Positions 44,743 to 51,889 of a DNA stretch of 55,990 bases are shown here, in pieces. The first letter of the stretch is position 1. Each line of letters begins with the position of its first letter. The position numbers and the translations under genes were made by a program. Under the pieces are notes generated by a model. The model searched no databases and was not told the origin of the DNA. It saw only the letters and a list, made by a program, of their open reading frames with translations. Origin of the DNA: a virus; the IMG/VR virus record IMGVR_UViG_3300030329_003406, positions 1 to 55,990 of that record, one strand, 5' to 3'.

Positions 44743-45171
44743 ATGGAAAGAGGATTTTGGATAGTAATAACAGTAGTATTATCAATGCCAATATGGTTAT
44801 TGATGTATGATGAACTAGTACCAGATGTAATAAATGAGACAAATACTGTGTATGTTGAGCCTGATGTAGATTGTGCTGAATGTATTGAGGTATGTCATGG
44901 TGGTACTTATGAGGAAGTGGCAGTAATTAATACTGTGCAAGATATTACTCCTACAATGAGTGATAAAGAACGTATGAAGACAGATCATCCAGTGTTATGG
45001 AATGATATGAGTCCTAAATACTTTAATGATACTAGTGATGGAGCATTTAATGATGCATTTAAGGCAGCTAGAGCTGAGCTTGGTCCTGGTAATACCTTCA
45101 CTTGGAATTATAAAGAGTATAATACGTATTACAAAGAAGAACTAGAAGTAACAAATCAATCGATCGACTAA
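44743..45171 (+). CDS. 142-aa membrane-anchored protein with C-terminal GPGNTFTWN domain
   Basis: An N-terminal signal anchor (about 5-21, FWIVITVVLSMPIWLLM) is followed by a linker with CAECIEVC and a C-terminal module DAFKAARAELGPGNTFTWN plus YKEYNTYY. The A-x-x-A-R-x-x-x-G-P-G-x-x-F-x-W motif recurs as a short domain in various phage proteins. Probably exposed to the periplasm or outer side of the membrane. Function unknown. Confidence 0.65.
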   Translation: MERGFWIVITVVLSMPIWLLMYDELVPDVINETNTVYVEPDVDCAECIEVCHGGTYEEVAVINTVQDITPTMSDKERMKTDHPVLWNDMSPKYFNDTSDGAFNDAFKAARAELGPGNTFTWNYKEYNTYYKEELEVTNQSID

Positions 45172-45184
45172 TACTTCTAACATT

Positions 45185-45278
45185 GGGGGGATATTGAAAG
45201 GCGAGTAACAGTTCTATGAGCAAGATTAAATTACGGGTTTAATGCGCCGTAAACTATGCTAACGAGGGTCAAGCCCCC
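45185..45278 (+). ncRNA. Structured RNA element, copy 2
   Basis: Same conserved ends as copy 1: GGGGGGATATTGAAAGGCGAG and CTAACGAGGGTCAAGCCCCC. The outer stem is five G-C pairs (45186-45190 with 45274-45278). The variable middle holds its own hairpin TTACGG (45231-45236)/CCGTAA (45247-45252). It lies in the 131-base gap before the HNH gene and ends 24 bases before that ATG, as in copy 1. Confidence 0.55.
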
Positions 45279-45302
45279 TGATCAAACTAAAGGGAGATAA
45301 CA

Positions 45303-45980
45303 ATGGCATATAGTTTAGAATATCAAAGAGAATGGCAAAGGAATAACAAAGATAAGATGAAAAAATACAAAGATAAATATAGATCATCTGAGAAAGGAAA
45401 GACTACAACTAAAGCTTATACAAAGAAATATACAGAAAGCGGAAGAAGAGCCAAGATGCAAGCTATAAGAATGGCTAATCCTGATTATAGAGCTAAGGCA
45501 AGTAAATGGCATAAAGAAAACTCTAAAAGACCTGAAGTAATAAAAAGAAGAAGAGAATTACATTATATATGGTCAAAGAATAATCCTAATTATATGATGA
45601 AGAGAAGAATTAAAGCTTGTTTTAAAAATGCTATAAATATTTATACTGAAAAAGGCAAAACTTTATCTTCAAGAGATTATGGGCTAGATTACTCTAAATG
45701 TATTGATAAATTAACCAAAGATGCTAAAGAAATGGGTTGCACTCTTAAAGAGATAAAAGACATGGATTATCATATAGATCATATAATACCTATGTCTATC
45801 TATGATTTAGAAGATAGAAATGAGATTAAAAAATGTTGCAATCCAGCAAATATGAGATGGCTTAATTCTATTGAAAACATAGTTAAAGGTAACAATTTAA
45901 GACCTGAAGATATAAAGGTTATAGAAACTCTTCCAAAGAGTATATATCCTAAACAATGGGGCGGAATAATACCAAGTTAA
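45303..45980 (+). CDS. HNH endonuclease
   Basis: 225 aa. The basic N-terminal ~100 residues have repeated Lys/Tyr-rich motifs (KDKMKKYKDKYRSSEKGK), typical of phage homing-type DNA contact regions. The HNH core is DYHIDHIIPMSIYD with H157 and H160, then NPANMRWLNSIENIVKGNN with N183. It probably nicks or cuts DNA as a free-standing homing enzyme. It is flanked on both sides by structured non-coding RNA, which fits insertion as a mobile unit. Confidence 0.85.
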   Translation: MAYSLEYQREWQRNNKDKMKKYKDKYRSSEKGKTTTKAYTKKYTESGRRAKMQAIRMANPDYRAKASKWHKENSKRPEVIKRRRELHYIWSKNNPNYMMKRRIKACFKNAINIYTEKGKTLSSRDYGLDYSKCIDKLTKDAKEMGCTLKEIKDMDYHIDHIIPMSIYDLEDRNEIKKCCNPANMRWLNSIENIVKGNNLRPEDIKVIETLPKSIYPKQWGGIIPS

Positions 45981-46332
45981 ACTAATAGGGAGATAAAAAT
46001 GATTTAAATATAATAAGATACTAACAAACTTCCCTAGCATACGGAAGGGCAACGCTTAAGATGTGCACAGGCTGCGTCATATAGTATGCTAAGAATTAGA
46101 GAGAGTTACGGCTAAAACCACCATCTCGTTAAATAAGTCGATGAAGCATGATAGTGATGGCCGCAGGTGTCATTAATGTTCATAGCGGGTGAGCAGCTAA
46201 ACACTGCATACGCAAGCGTGGTCTCTCTCTGAAATTATGCTGAGATTAATATCTCACTAGTAATAAATATGAAGTTATTGGAGAAAACAACAAATAAATA
46301 TAATAAAACACAACAAAACAGGGAGATAATAG
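45981..46332 (+). other. Long non-coding interval with pseudoknot-capable RNA
   Basis: It begins with a strong ribosome site (GGGAG) and a two-codon frame ATG ATT TAA at 45999-46007. Then CTTCC (46029-46033)/GGAAG (46043-46047) closes a loop whose TAGCATAC (46035-46042) is complementary to GTATGCTA (46084-46091), an H-type pseudoknot. AGAGAGAG (46098-46105) pairs with CTCTCTCT (46223-46230) around an inner CCATC/GATGG and other hairpins. GAGAT-taat-ATCTC lies at 46242-46255. Group I intron signature strings were looked for and not found. Confidence 0.5.
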
Positions 46333-46503
46333 ATGCAACTAGATGAAACAATATTGCAGACCAGGACTGTCACTACTATAGTTGATATCCTGAAGAAGAT
46401 CGTGGATGATATGAACCCACTGATCAGAGAGACACAAGATGTCTATGAAATTATCAAAGAACATGATAAAGCTAAAGCAAAGGTAAAATTTCAATATGAG
46501 TGA
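46333..46503 (+). CDS. 56-aa helical mini-protein
   Basis: ATG at 46333 after GGGAGATAATAG. It reads MQLDETILQTRTVTTIVDIL then charged helix, ending KVKFQYE. Its stop overlaps the next start (46496). First gene after the HNH interval and head of the ubiquitin-like cassette by position. Function unknown. Confidence 0.6.
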   Translation: MQLDETILQTRTVTTIVDILKKIVDDMNPLIRETQDVYEIIKEHDKAKAKVKFQYE

Positions 46504-46741
46504 TGCGGCTTATGTCGTGTTCATCTCCCTAAAGGAGGAGGGGAAGGTAGTCGACCATCCCCTTTGTCCTTGCTCAACGGAGATAGAGGCGAGAGCATAC
46601 CGTGACGGTTACGTGGATGCTATAGTCAATCATACAGGAAAAGCCAACCGAGCCGAAGTATATGGACAGTTTAGTATACGAAAAGTTGGTGAAGAATTAG
46701 CTAATAATAACAAAAAAGAAGAAGGGAGTAAGAATGCCTGA
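46496..46741 (+). CDS. 81-aa protein in the ubiquitin-like cassette
   Basis: Reads MSDAAYVVFISLKEEGKVVD, then CPCSTEIEARAYRDGYVDA, alpha/beta in style with a polar Lys/Asn-rich tail. It overlaps the neighbouring genes on both sides. Base composition at its 5' end is richer in G+C than the surroundings. Not recognised; it may be an accessory of the conjugation system or unrelated. Confidence 0.6.
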   Translation: MSDAAYVVFISLKEEGKVVDHPLCPCSTEIEARAYRDGYVDAIVNHTGKANRAEVYGQFSIRKVGEELANNNKKEEGSKNA

Positions 46742-46937
46742 CATAAAAATACTAGAAGGTGGCGGCTTTGTAGACCATAGTGTAACATCAACAACAGTAG
46801 GTGGATTAAGAACTGAGAAGAGTATACCTCAGGGCTCATCTATATCTGTTGGTGGTAGAACTGTAGGTGATGATCATGCTTTAACAGATGGTGATCTAGT
46901 AGCTGCAGTACATAATGATAAAACTGGTGGAAAATAG
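46734..46937 (+). CDS. 67-aa ubiquitin-like (beta-grasp) protein ending TGGK
   Basis: The length and strand pattern suit a ubiquitin/ThiS/MoaD-like fold: IKILEGGGFVDH, TTVGGLRTEKSI, ISVGGRTVGDD, then ALTDGDLVAAVHND. The final L-x-D-G-D-x-V-A strand followed by a Gly-Gly matches the signature of sulfur-carrier and prokaryotic ubiquitin-like proteins. The tail is TGGK, so removal of one Lys would expose the diglycine for activation. Clear GGGAG ribosome site. Downstream genes encode E2-, JAMM- and E1-like proteins, which strongly supports this role. Targets unknown. Confidence 0.75.
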   Translation: MPDIKILEGGGFVDHSVTSTTVGGLRTEKSIPQGSSISVGGRTVGDDHALTDGDLVAAVHNDKTGGK

Positions 46938-46965
46938 AATGGCTAACCACGCAAGGTGAATTCTA

Positions 46966-47058
46966 GAGGGACTAATTGATTATTTGGGGGATGCTGAATG
47001 AGAAGGCAGTATCAGATTAGGCTTTTACGTGACTAAAGCTATAATTAATTAGTTCCTC
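46966..47058 (+). ncRNA. Closed-stem structured RNA candidate after the Ubl gene
   Basis: GAGGGACTAATTGATTAT (46966-46983) pairs with 47041-47058 over 18 positions, 16 Watson-Crick and 2 G-U. Inside, GATGCTG (46990-46996) pairs with CAGTATC (47007-47013), and GCTTT (47021-47025) with AAAGC (47035-47039), giving a three-way junction. It fills the 145-base gap before the next ribosome site. No known class recognised. Confidence 0.55.
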
Positions 47059-47082
47059 CCATCATAAACATAAGGAGATAAT

Positions 47083-47328
47083 ATGGCAAGATTAACAAAT
47101 TTAGATGCATTAAAGAGTGATCTCAATGCTTTAGTAGTAAAGATATTGACTTTAGGTAAAGCGGAAGAGAATGCAGGGAAATATGAGTATTATAAAGAGA
47201 AATTAAACATTGCAAGCGCATTAGAAGATATAATAAAGAAACATTTTAATAATACGGTATTCGGTGAAATGACTAATGAAGAAGCTAGAGATATAGCTGT
47301 TAATGGCTATAAACATAAAAAATGTTAG
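47083..47328 (+). CDS. 81-aa helical protein
   Basis: Reads MARLTNLDALKSDLNALVVK and continues as two to three helices. AAGGAG precedes its ATG. It follows the structured interval and overlaps the next gene by seven bases. No recognised family; lies inside the ubiquitin-like cassette. Confidence 0.6.
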   Translation: MARLTNLDALKSDLNALVVKILTLGKAEENAGKYEYYKEKLNIASALEDIIKKHFNNTVFGEMTNEEARDIAVNGYKHKKC

Positions 47329-47510
47329 TGCCAGATAAAAATGGATATTTATGTCCAGAATGTGGAGAAGATTATCTTGAAGAAGGTGAAGCTGGTAATC
47401 TAGGCACAGGCCCTGATGGTATTCCTATAATGTGGTGTCCAACCTGTGAACTTATGTTAGATGAGCATGATTTTATGGATTATTATGAACCAGGGAGGGA
47501 TGATGAGTGA
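47322..47510 (+). CDS. 62-aa zinc-ribbon protein
   Basis: Two CxxC pairs, LCPECGEDY (about 11-14) and MWCPTCELM (about 39-42), form a probable rubredoxin-like zinc ribbon. The acidic tail is rich in Asp/Glu. Overlaps both neighbours. Could be a transcription-modulating or adaptor protein; no specific family. Confidence 0.65.
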   Translation: MLVPDKNGYLCPECGEDYLEEGEAGNLGTGPDGIPIMWCPTCELMLDEHDFMDYYEPGRDDE

Positions 47511-47736
47511 ATATGTATCAGTATTAGATGGACATAACTTAAGATTTTGTAAAAAATGTAGTTCAGTATGGGAAGGACCATGGAAGAGGTTATATGGCCT
47601 AACTATCATAAAATACAGCAACTTAAGTTCATATAAGTTAAAAAGAGAACGTTGTTTAGAATGTGAAAGGGAGATAAATGGAACAAAAACTAACGCATGT
47701 ATCGGAGGCAAGAGATTGGTCACCAAATATTACTAA
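47503..47736 (+). CDS. 77-aa CxxC zinc-binding protein
   Basis: I chose ATG 47503 (MSEYVSVLDGHNLRFCKKC), which has GGGAGG just upstream and overlaps the previous stop by eight bases; a longer frame from 47461 has no such site. Two CxxC pairs, FCKKCSSVW and RCLECEREI, suggest one zinc site. The last 59 bases overlap the start of the E2-like gene, an unusually long overlap. Confidence 0.6.
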   Translation: MSEYVSVLDGHNLRFCKKCSSVWEGPWKRLYGLTIIKYSNLSSYKLKRERCLECEREINGTKTNACIGGKRLVTKYY

Positions 47737-49108
47737 TCTAAATGAGCAGTTGTTATTAGGGCCTCAAAGAGAAATACTGGAATTAATTCAAGAAATTAAT
47801 AGAAGGTGGACTTTAGACCTAAATGCAACTAAAACATATAGATGGGGACCAGGATATATGGATAAAATAAAGAGATGGTATCGTGATCACTATGTTGAAG
47901 AGCATATGAAGAGAAAAATATCAACATTCTTTAATAAAGTAGCCGAAAAACACTGGTCAGTTAAGGAATTAGAGAAGAAATTAAGAGTTGTTGATGAGAA
48001 AATGGCCTCTAGACGTAGAAATGGTGCAGTTTTCCAAGATAATAGTGGTTTATTGGAAGAAAAACTAGAAATATTATCAAATAGAGTGGAATCTCAGTTG
48101 AGTGAAGCTAATAAACAGTTTAATTCTTCAGGAATACATATAAATGCAAGTTTATATCGCTATCAAAATACTAATAGGTATGATGCTGCAATTAAAGATG
48201 AATATGTAATACAGGTTTCTCTTCCACCAGGTAAAATGAACTTATTTGTGGGAGATACACCATATCAAATAGAGATAGGAGGCTCAATAATATGGTTTAG
48301 GCTTGACTTAATGAAACTTATATATACAATTTGCAATGAAAACTCAAGAATAGTTAATGATAATACATTTAAACTTAATTATACACCTTATGCTGAAACA
48401 GGTAGTAAGATTATAGCTCATTATTTTCCTGAATGGGAAGAAAATAGTGAAGGTAAAGAGTTGAAACATCCATATATAAGCGGTAGAAATGCATGGAATC
48501 AATTGAGAATTAATGATGAACTTATTGGATCACATGTATGTTTAGGTGAATTAACTGGTCATGTAGATAGACAAATGAAGAAATTAGACTTAGTTTCTCT
48601 ATGTGCAACACTAATGTTATGGAATTCTACGTTCCATATAGGTAGAACGCACCCATTAAACCAAATAAAGAAGGTATTTTGGGGTATTTCACCTGAAAAT
48701 AACACAGATGAGTTCAAAAATGCTGTAAATATGGTGAGTGCTGGTGATTGTGAGCATAATAATTGGGACGATCGATCTAATATAGACACCATGTATTGCG
48801 ATGAAACACAATGTGTATTTAGAGATAGTTGTACTACTTATAGAGTAGGCATGGATGTAGATCAAGAAGAACCTCAAGAAGAGCCTAGTGTTGGTGGCGT
48901 AATAGAGGTATTGCAGGCTATGGAAGAAGATTCTAGGGAAATTAATGCTCAAAGAACAGAAATAGAAGAAAGAATGAGACAAGAGAACCCTAATGGTCAA
49001 ATCGATGTAGATGAAGTGGCTAGATGGATTGAATTAGAAACACCTGAAGAACGGGTAATAAGATGGGCTGCCGAAAACGGTGGTGCAATTAACATAGGAG
49101 AAAGATAA
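47678..49108 (+). CDS. 476-aa E2-like ubiquitin-conjugating protein
   Basis: The N-terminal ~150 residues are helical with a coiled coil. The strands VIQVSLPPGKMNLFVG and YQIEIGGSIIWF then lead to LKHPYISG (H264-P265), IGSHVCLGELTG (C288) and the helix LVSLCATLMLWNSTFH before THPLNQIKKV. HP, then x-x-C-L-G, then the crossing helix is the E2 (UBC) order, with C288 as the likely thioester cysteine; the HP-to-Cys spacing is about 14 residues longer than in classical E2s. C358, C374, C379 and C385 may bind zinc or iron-sulfur. Coupled by TAATG to the JAMM gene. Assignment by eye plus context. Confidence 0.65.
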   Translation: MEQKLTHVSEARDWSPNITNLNEQLLLGPQREILELIQEINRRWTLDLNATKTYRWGPGYMDKIKRWYRDHYVEEHMKRKISTFFNKVAEKHWSVKELEKKLRVVDEKMASRRRNGAVFQDNSGLLEEKLEILSNRVESQLSEANKQFNSSGIHINASLYRYQNTNRYDAAIKDEYVIQVSLPPGKMNLFVGDTPYQIEIGGSIIWFRLDLMKLIYTICNENSRIVNDNTFKLNYTPYAETGSKIIAHYFPEWEENSEGKELKHPYISGRNAWNQLRINDELIGSHVCLGELTGHVDRQMKKLDLVSLCATLMLWNSTFHIGRTHPLNQIKKVFWGISPENNTDEFKNAVNMVSAGDCEHNNWDDRSNIDTMYCDETQCVFRDSCTTYRVGMDVDQEEPQEEPSVGGVIEVLQAMEEDSREINAQRTEIEERMRQENPNGQIDVDEVARWIELETPEERVIRWAAENGGAINIGER

Positions 49109-49962
49109 TGGAATCAGAGTTTTATATAGAAGGTAAGGCCTGGGATAAAGTGATAAACTATGCACGATCTGCTTATGGTCAGTTTAAAGCTGAAATAGGT
49201 GGAATGATGGTAGTTGTTAAAGATCAGGATGGTGATTGGGAGTTAAAAGATCCAGTGATCATGAAACAAGAAGTGACTGCAGGTAATACTCATTTAGATA
49301 AAGATGAACTTGCTAAATATTATACTAAAGCAGCGATGAAATATGCCAAAGAAGAATTTAGATTCTGTTGGTGGCATTCTCATCATACAATGGGAGCTTT
49401 CTGGAGTGGTACTGACACTAATACTATAGATGAGTTTAGTGATGGAGACTTTAGCTTTGCTTTAGTAGTTAATCTTAAGGAAGAATATAAGTTTAGAGTA
49501 TCTGTATGGAAACCTATAGAGGCACATGAAGATGTTGAGCTTAATATACTTACTAAAGAAAAGAAAGTTCCAAAGAAAATAGAAGATGAGGTAAAAGAAA
49601 TGTGTCAAGCTGGAAATACAGCATGGAGGCATAAGTCCCTTAATAACAATTACTTACGTCCACAAGAAACACTATTTAATTTACCTTATGAACAAAATGA
49701 AGTGCCGTATGCACAGGTATATAAACTAATAGATAGACTACATAGAAATCTTATAGCTGGTGAAGTTACTTATGGTGATTACTATAGAAAGATACAAGAT
49801 GAAAATGAACGTCTAAAGACAGAAAATCTTGGCATGCGAATAAAGGTACTTAAAGAAGAAGAGTTAGCTAATGAATTATTATTCTCTACTCCTACAGATT
49901 TCATAGAAGAAGAAATAATAGATGATGAGTTAACCGATTGGAATAGGGGCTTCTTATGTTAA
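49108..49962 (+). CDS. JAMM/MPN-domain isopeptidase-like protein
   Basis: The zinc motif is complete: E29 in FKAEIGGMM and HSHHTMGAFWSGTD with H90, H92, S100 and D103, exactly HxH-x7-S-x2-D. Residues 1-150 form the MPN domain; the rest is helical with a charged coiled coil near the end (about 225-260). Such enzymes cut isopeptide or C-terminal bonds of ubiquitin-like proteins, so here it could trim the TGGK tail or remove conjugates. It overlaps the E1-like gene by seven bases. Confidence 0.88.
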   Translation: MESEFYIEGKAWDKVINYARSAYGQFKAEIGGMMVVVKDQDGDWELKDPVIMKQEVTAGNTHLDKDELAKYYTKAAMKYAKEEFRFCWWHSHHTMGAFWSGTDTNTIDEFSDGDFSFALVVNLKEEYKFRVSVWKPIEAHEDVELNILTKEKKVPKKIEDEVKEMCQAGNTAWRHKSLNNNYLRPQETLFNLPYEQNEVPYAQVYKLIDRLHRNLIAGEVTYGDYYRKIQDENERLKTENLGMRIKVLKEEELANELLFSTPTDFIEEEIIDDELTDWNRGFLC

Positions 49963-50624
49963 ATGCAAGGTATTCTGGAATAGTAGATAATGCTAACCAG
50001 TTTGTCTTTCATATCTTGGGCTGTGGAGCTATTGGTAGTTCTGCAGCCACCCAGATATGCAGGATGGGCGGTGAGAAGTTCTATCTATATGATTATGATC
50101 AAGTAGAGAGCGTTAATATAGGCGTGTCTCAATACAATCATGATGATATAGGTAAAAATAAAGTAGATGCTTTAAAAGAACATCTATTAAGTATCAATCC
50201 TAATATAAAAGTAGAGGTAGAACATGCTTTATTTGAGCATTATTCATACCAAGGTGAGAATGATATAGCTATATTAGGGTTTGATAGTATGAAATCAAGA
50301 TTAGATGCAGTAGAAGCGCTTTGTAGATTCAAGAATGCTAAGCCTAAATATATTATTGACGGTCGTATGGGAGCTGAACATTATCAGCAATATATAATAG
50401 ATAAGCCGACAGTCGCTAAATATACAAAATGTTGGTATTCTGATGAGACAGGAAGCACAGAACCTTGTAATGCAAAAGCTACAAGTTACTGCTCTAATAT
50501 GAGTGGCTCATTTATAGCTAACTCAGTTAGAAAGCTGATCATGAACCAGCCATATAATAGAGAGTTCTCGTTTAACTTCCCAATTATGTTGTTGGAAAAA
50601 ACAAAAATGATTAGTAAATTATAG
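49956..50624 (+). CDS. ThiF/E1-like activating enzyme
   Basis: 222 aa. Nucleotide-binding loop LGCGAIGS (G22, G24, G27), then LYDYDQVESVNIGVSQYN and IGKNKVDAL, the usual acidic pair and Lys of ThiF/MoeB/E1 enzymes that adenylate a C-terminal glycine. The family's Arg before the Gln (N-L-x-R-Q) is absent here (NIGVSQ). Cysteines at TKCWYSDE, STEPCNAK and TSYCSNMSG supply a candidate thioester Cys and possible metal site, and SGSFIANSVRKLI matches the last core helix. Shorter than MoeB, so minimal. Confidence 0.85.
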   Translation: MLNARYSGIVDNANQFVFHILGCGAIGSSAATQICRMGGEKFYLYDYDQVESVNIGVSQYNHDDIGKNKVDALKEHLLSINPNIKVEVEHALFEHYSYQGENDIAILGFDSMKSRLDAVEALCRFKNAKPKYIIDGRMGAEHYQQYIIDKPTVAKYTKCWYSDETGSTEPCNAKATSYCSNMSGSFIANSVRKLIMNQPYNREFSFNFPIMLLEKTKMISKL

Positions 50625-50850
50625 GTACAAGAGGTTGATATAAATCAATAACTGATCCTCCTGGAACAACAGTGATATTAAATGTAATCGCGGCTTATAG
50701 GTATGGGCATTCCCTACTAATACATTTAGCGAACCTGAGTGTAGCGCATTTAATATATAAATCTGGCGGCGAAAGGGTAATAAGTCCTGTATGGCAAGGA
50801 AAATGTGAGATTTATTTCTGCCTCTTTCCTATCTAATAAAAGGAGTAACA
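50625..50850 (+). other. Non-coding interval with long perfect stems
   Basis: ATATTAAATG (50675-50684) pairs perfectly with CATTTAATAT (50747-50756), enclosing TAGG/CCTA-type and GGG-CATT-CCC hairpins. It is followed at once by ATAAATC (50757-50763) paired with GATTTAT (50809-50815). TTGAT-ataa-ATCAA stands in front. The block ends at the AAGGAG site of the ERF gene. No ORF. A structured leader or processed RNA is likely; class unknown. Confidence 0.5.
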
Positions 50851-51354
50851 ATGGAAGAAAATACAACACCTGAAGTTCAGGTGAAGGAAACTTCGTCCCC
50901 TCAAGATAATGTATGGAAATCAGATACTATAGGTAAGCTATCAGCTGCGCTATCTAAAGCTCAAGGTGAAATGAAAGGTGCTGCTAGTAAGAGTACCAAT
51001 CCTTTCTTTAATAGCTCGTATGCTGACTTACACACAGTAATAGAATCATCTGTACCATATCTATCTAAGCATGGGATATCGGTAATACAAGGAACTGAAT
51101 TTGATATGGTTTGTGGATACTTTGTAACTACAAGGTTAATGCATGAATCAGGCGAATGGGTTCAAACAAGAGTAAGATGCCCTCTCGGTGGCAAGAAGGA
51201 TATACAGGCTGTGGGTAGTGCAATAACTTACGGGAGAAGATACGGCTTATCAGCTATGGCTGGTATAGCACAACATGATGATGATGGGAACTCAAATACA
51301 AATAGAAGTTTGAGCAAACAACATCAACAACAAATGCAAAAACAAGGAGCTTAA
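50851..51354 (+). CDS. ERF-family single-strand annealing protein
   Basis: 167 aa. Hallmarks of the ERF superfamily: NPFFNSSYADLHTVIE (about 50-65), a Gly-rich HGISVIQGTEF strand, and SAITYGRRYGLSAMAGIAQ followed by DDDGN. ERF proteins anneal complementary single strands in phage recombination and concatemer formation. Next to an SSB-like gene, as is common. Confidence 0.9.
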   Translation: MEENTTPEVQVKETSSPQDNVWKSDTIGKLSAALSKAQGEMKGAASKSTNPFFNSSYADLHTVIESSVPYLSKHGISVIQGTEFDMVCGYFVTTRLMHESGEWVQTRVRCPLGGKKDIQAVGSAITYGRRYGLSAMAGIAQHDDDGNSNTNRSLSKQHQQQMQKQGA

Positions 51355-51355
51355 T

Positions 51356-51880
51356 ATGGCTAGAACATTGACAGTTAGAAAAGGTAATGGAGCTAATCCT
51401 TATTCAGAAGGTTGGCATAGAGTAACTATCTCTAGTGCTAAATATGGAGAATGGAATGGATCTAAATTCCTAGACGTATGTTTCGAAGGATATTCTGAGA
51501 AATGTAACATGAGAGTATACGAGAAAATGGGGAAAGATGGAGAAGAATTTGCTATAGGGCAAGTATTCCGCTTTGCAGATGCTGGTATAACTGATGGGTT
51601 AGAAGATGCTGATGGTAACGTGACTATTAAAATGGATGATTCACCTGATACTTTGGTAGGAAAAGAAGTAAACATATTCCTATATAAAGATGGTGAGTAC
51701 TCAAGAGTATTAAGTCAAGTTGCACCAGTTACATTTAAAAATATAATAGAAGAGTTTACTGATAGTGATGTAGATTTCTGGAAAGGTAAAGCTGATACCT
51801 ATTATACTAAATACATACAACCGAAGTTGTCTAATACTACTACGGAGACAAATGATGTAACGGCAGATATGCCATTCTAA
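51356..51880 (+). CDS. SSB-like protein with acidic DMPF tip
   Basis: 174 aa. The beta-rich OB-like core is followed by a Thr/Asn linker and the C-terminus VTADMPF, close to the D-x-P-F tip by which single-strand binding proteins recruit partners. Located two bases after the annealase gene. This probably is the phage ssDNA-binding partner of ERF and the primase-helicase. Confidence 0.65.
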   Translation: MARTLTVRKGNGANPYSEGWHRVTISSAKYGEWNGSKFLDVCFEGYSEKCNMRVYEKMGKDGEEFAIGQVFRFADAGITDGLEDADGNVTIKMDDSPDTLVGKEVNIFLYKDGEYSRVLSQVAPVTFKNIIEEFTDSDVDFWKGKADTYYTKYIQPKLSNTTTETNDVTADMPF

Positions 51881-51889
51881 TAAATAATT

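Noticed and set aside
45185-45278. Twister ribozyme
   Set aside because: TAAC and CAAGCCC look suggestive, but the order of conserved segments and the GGATAAA/GGAGGG core do not fit the twister consensus.
46021-46100. Pistol ribozyme
   Set aside because: The loop pseudoknot is similar in idea, but the spacing (about 36 bases with another hairpin) and conserved bases do not match.
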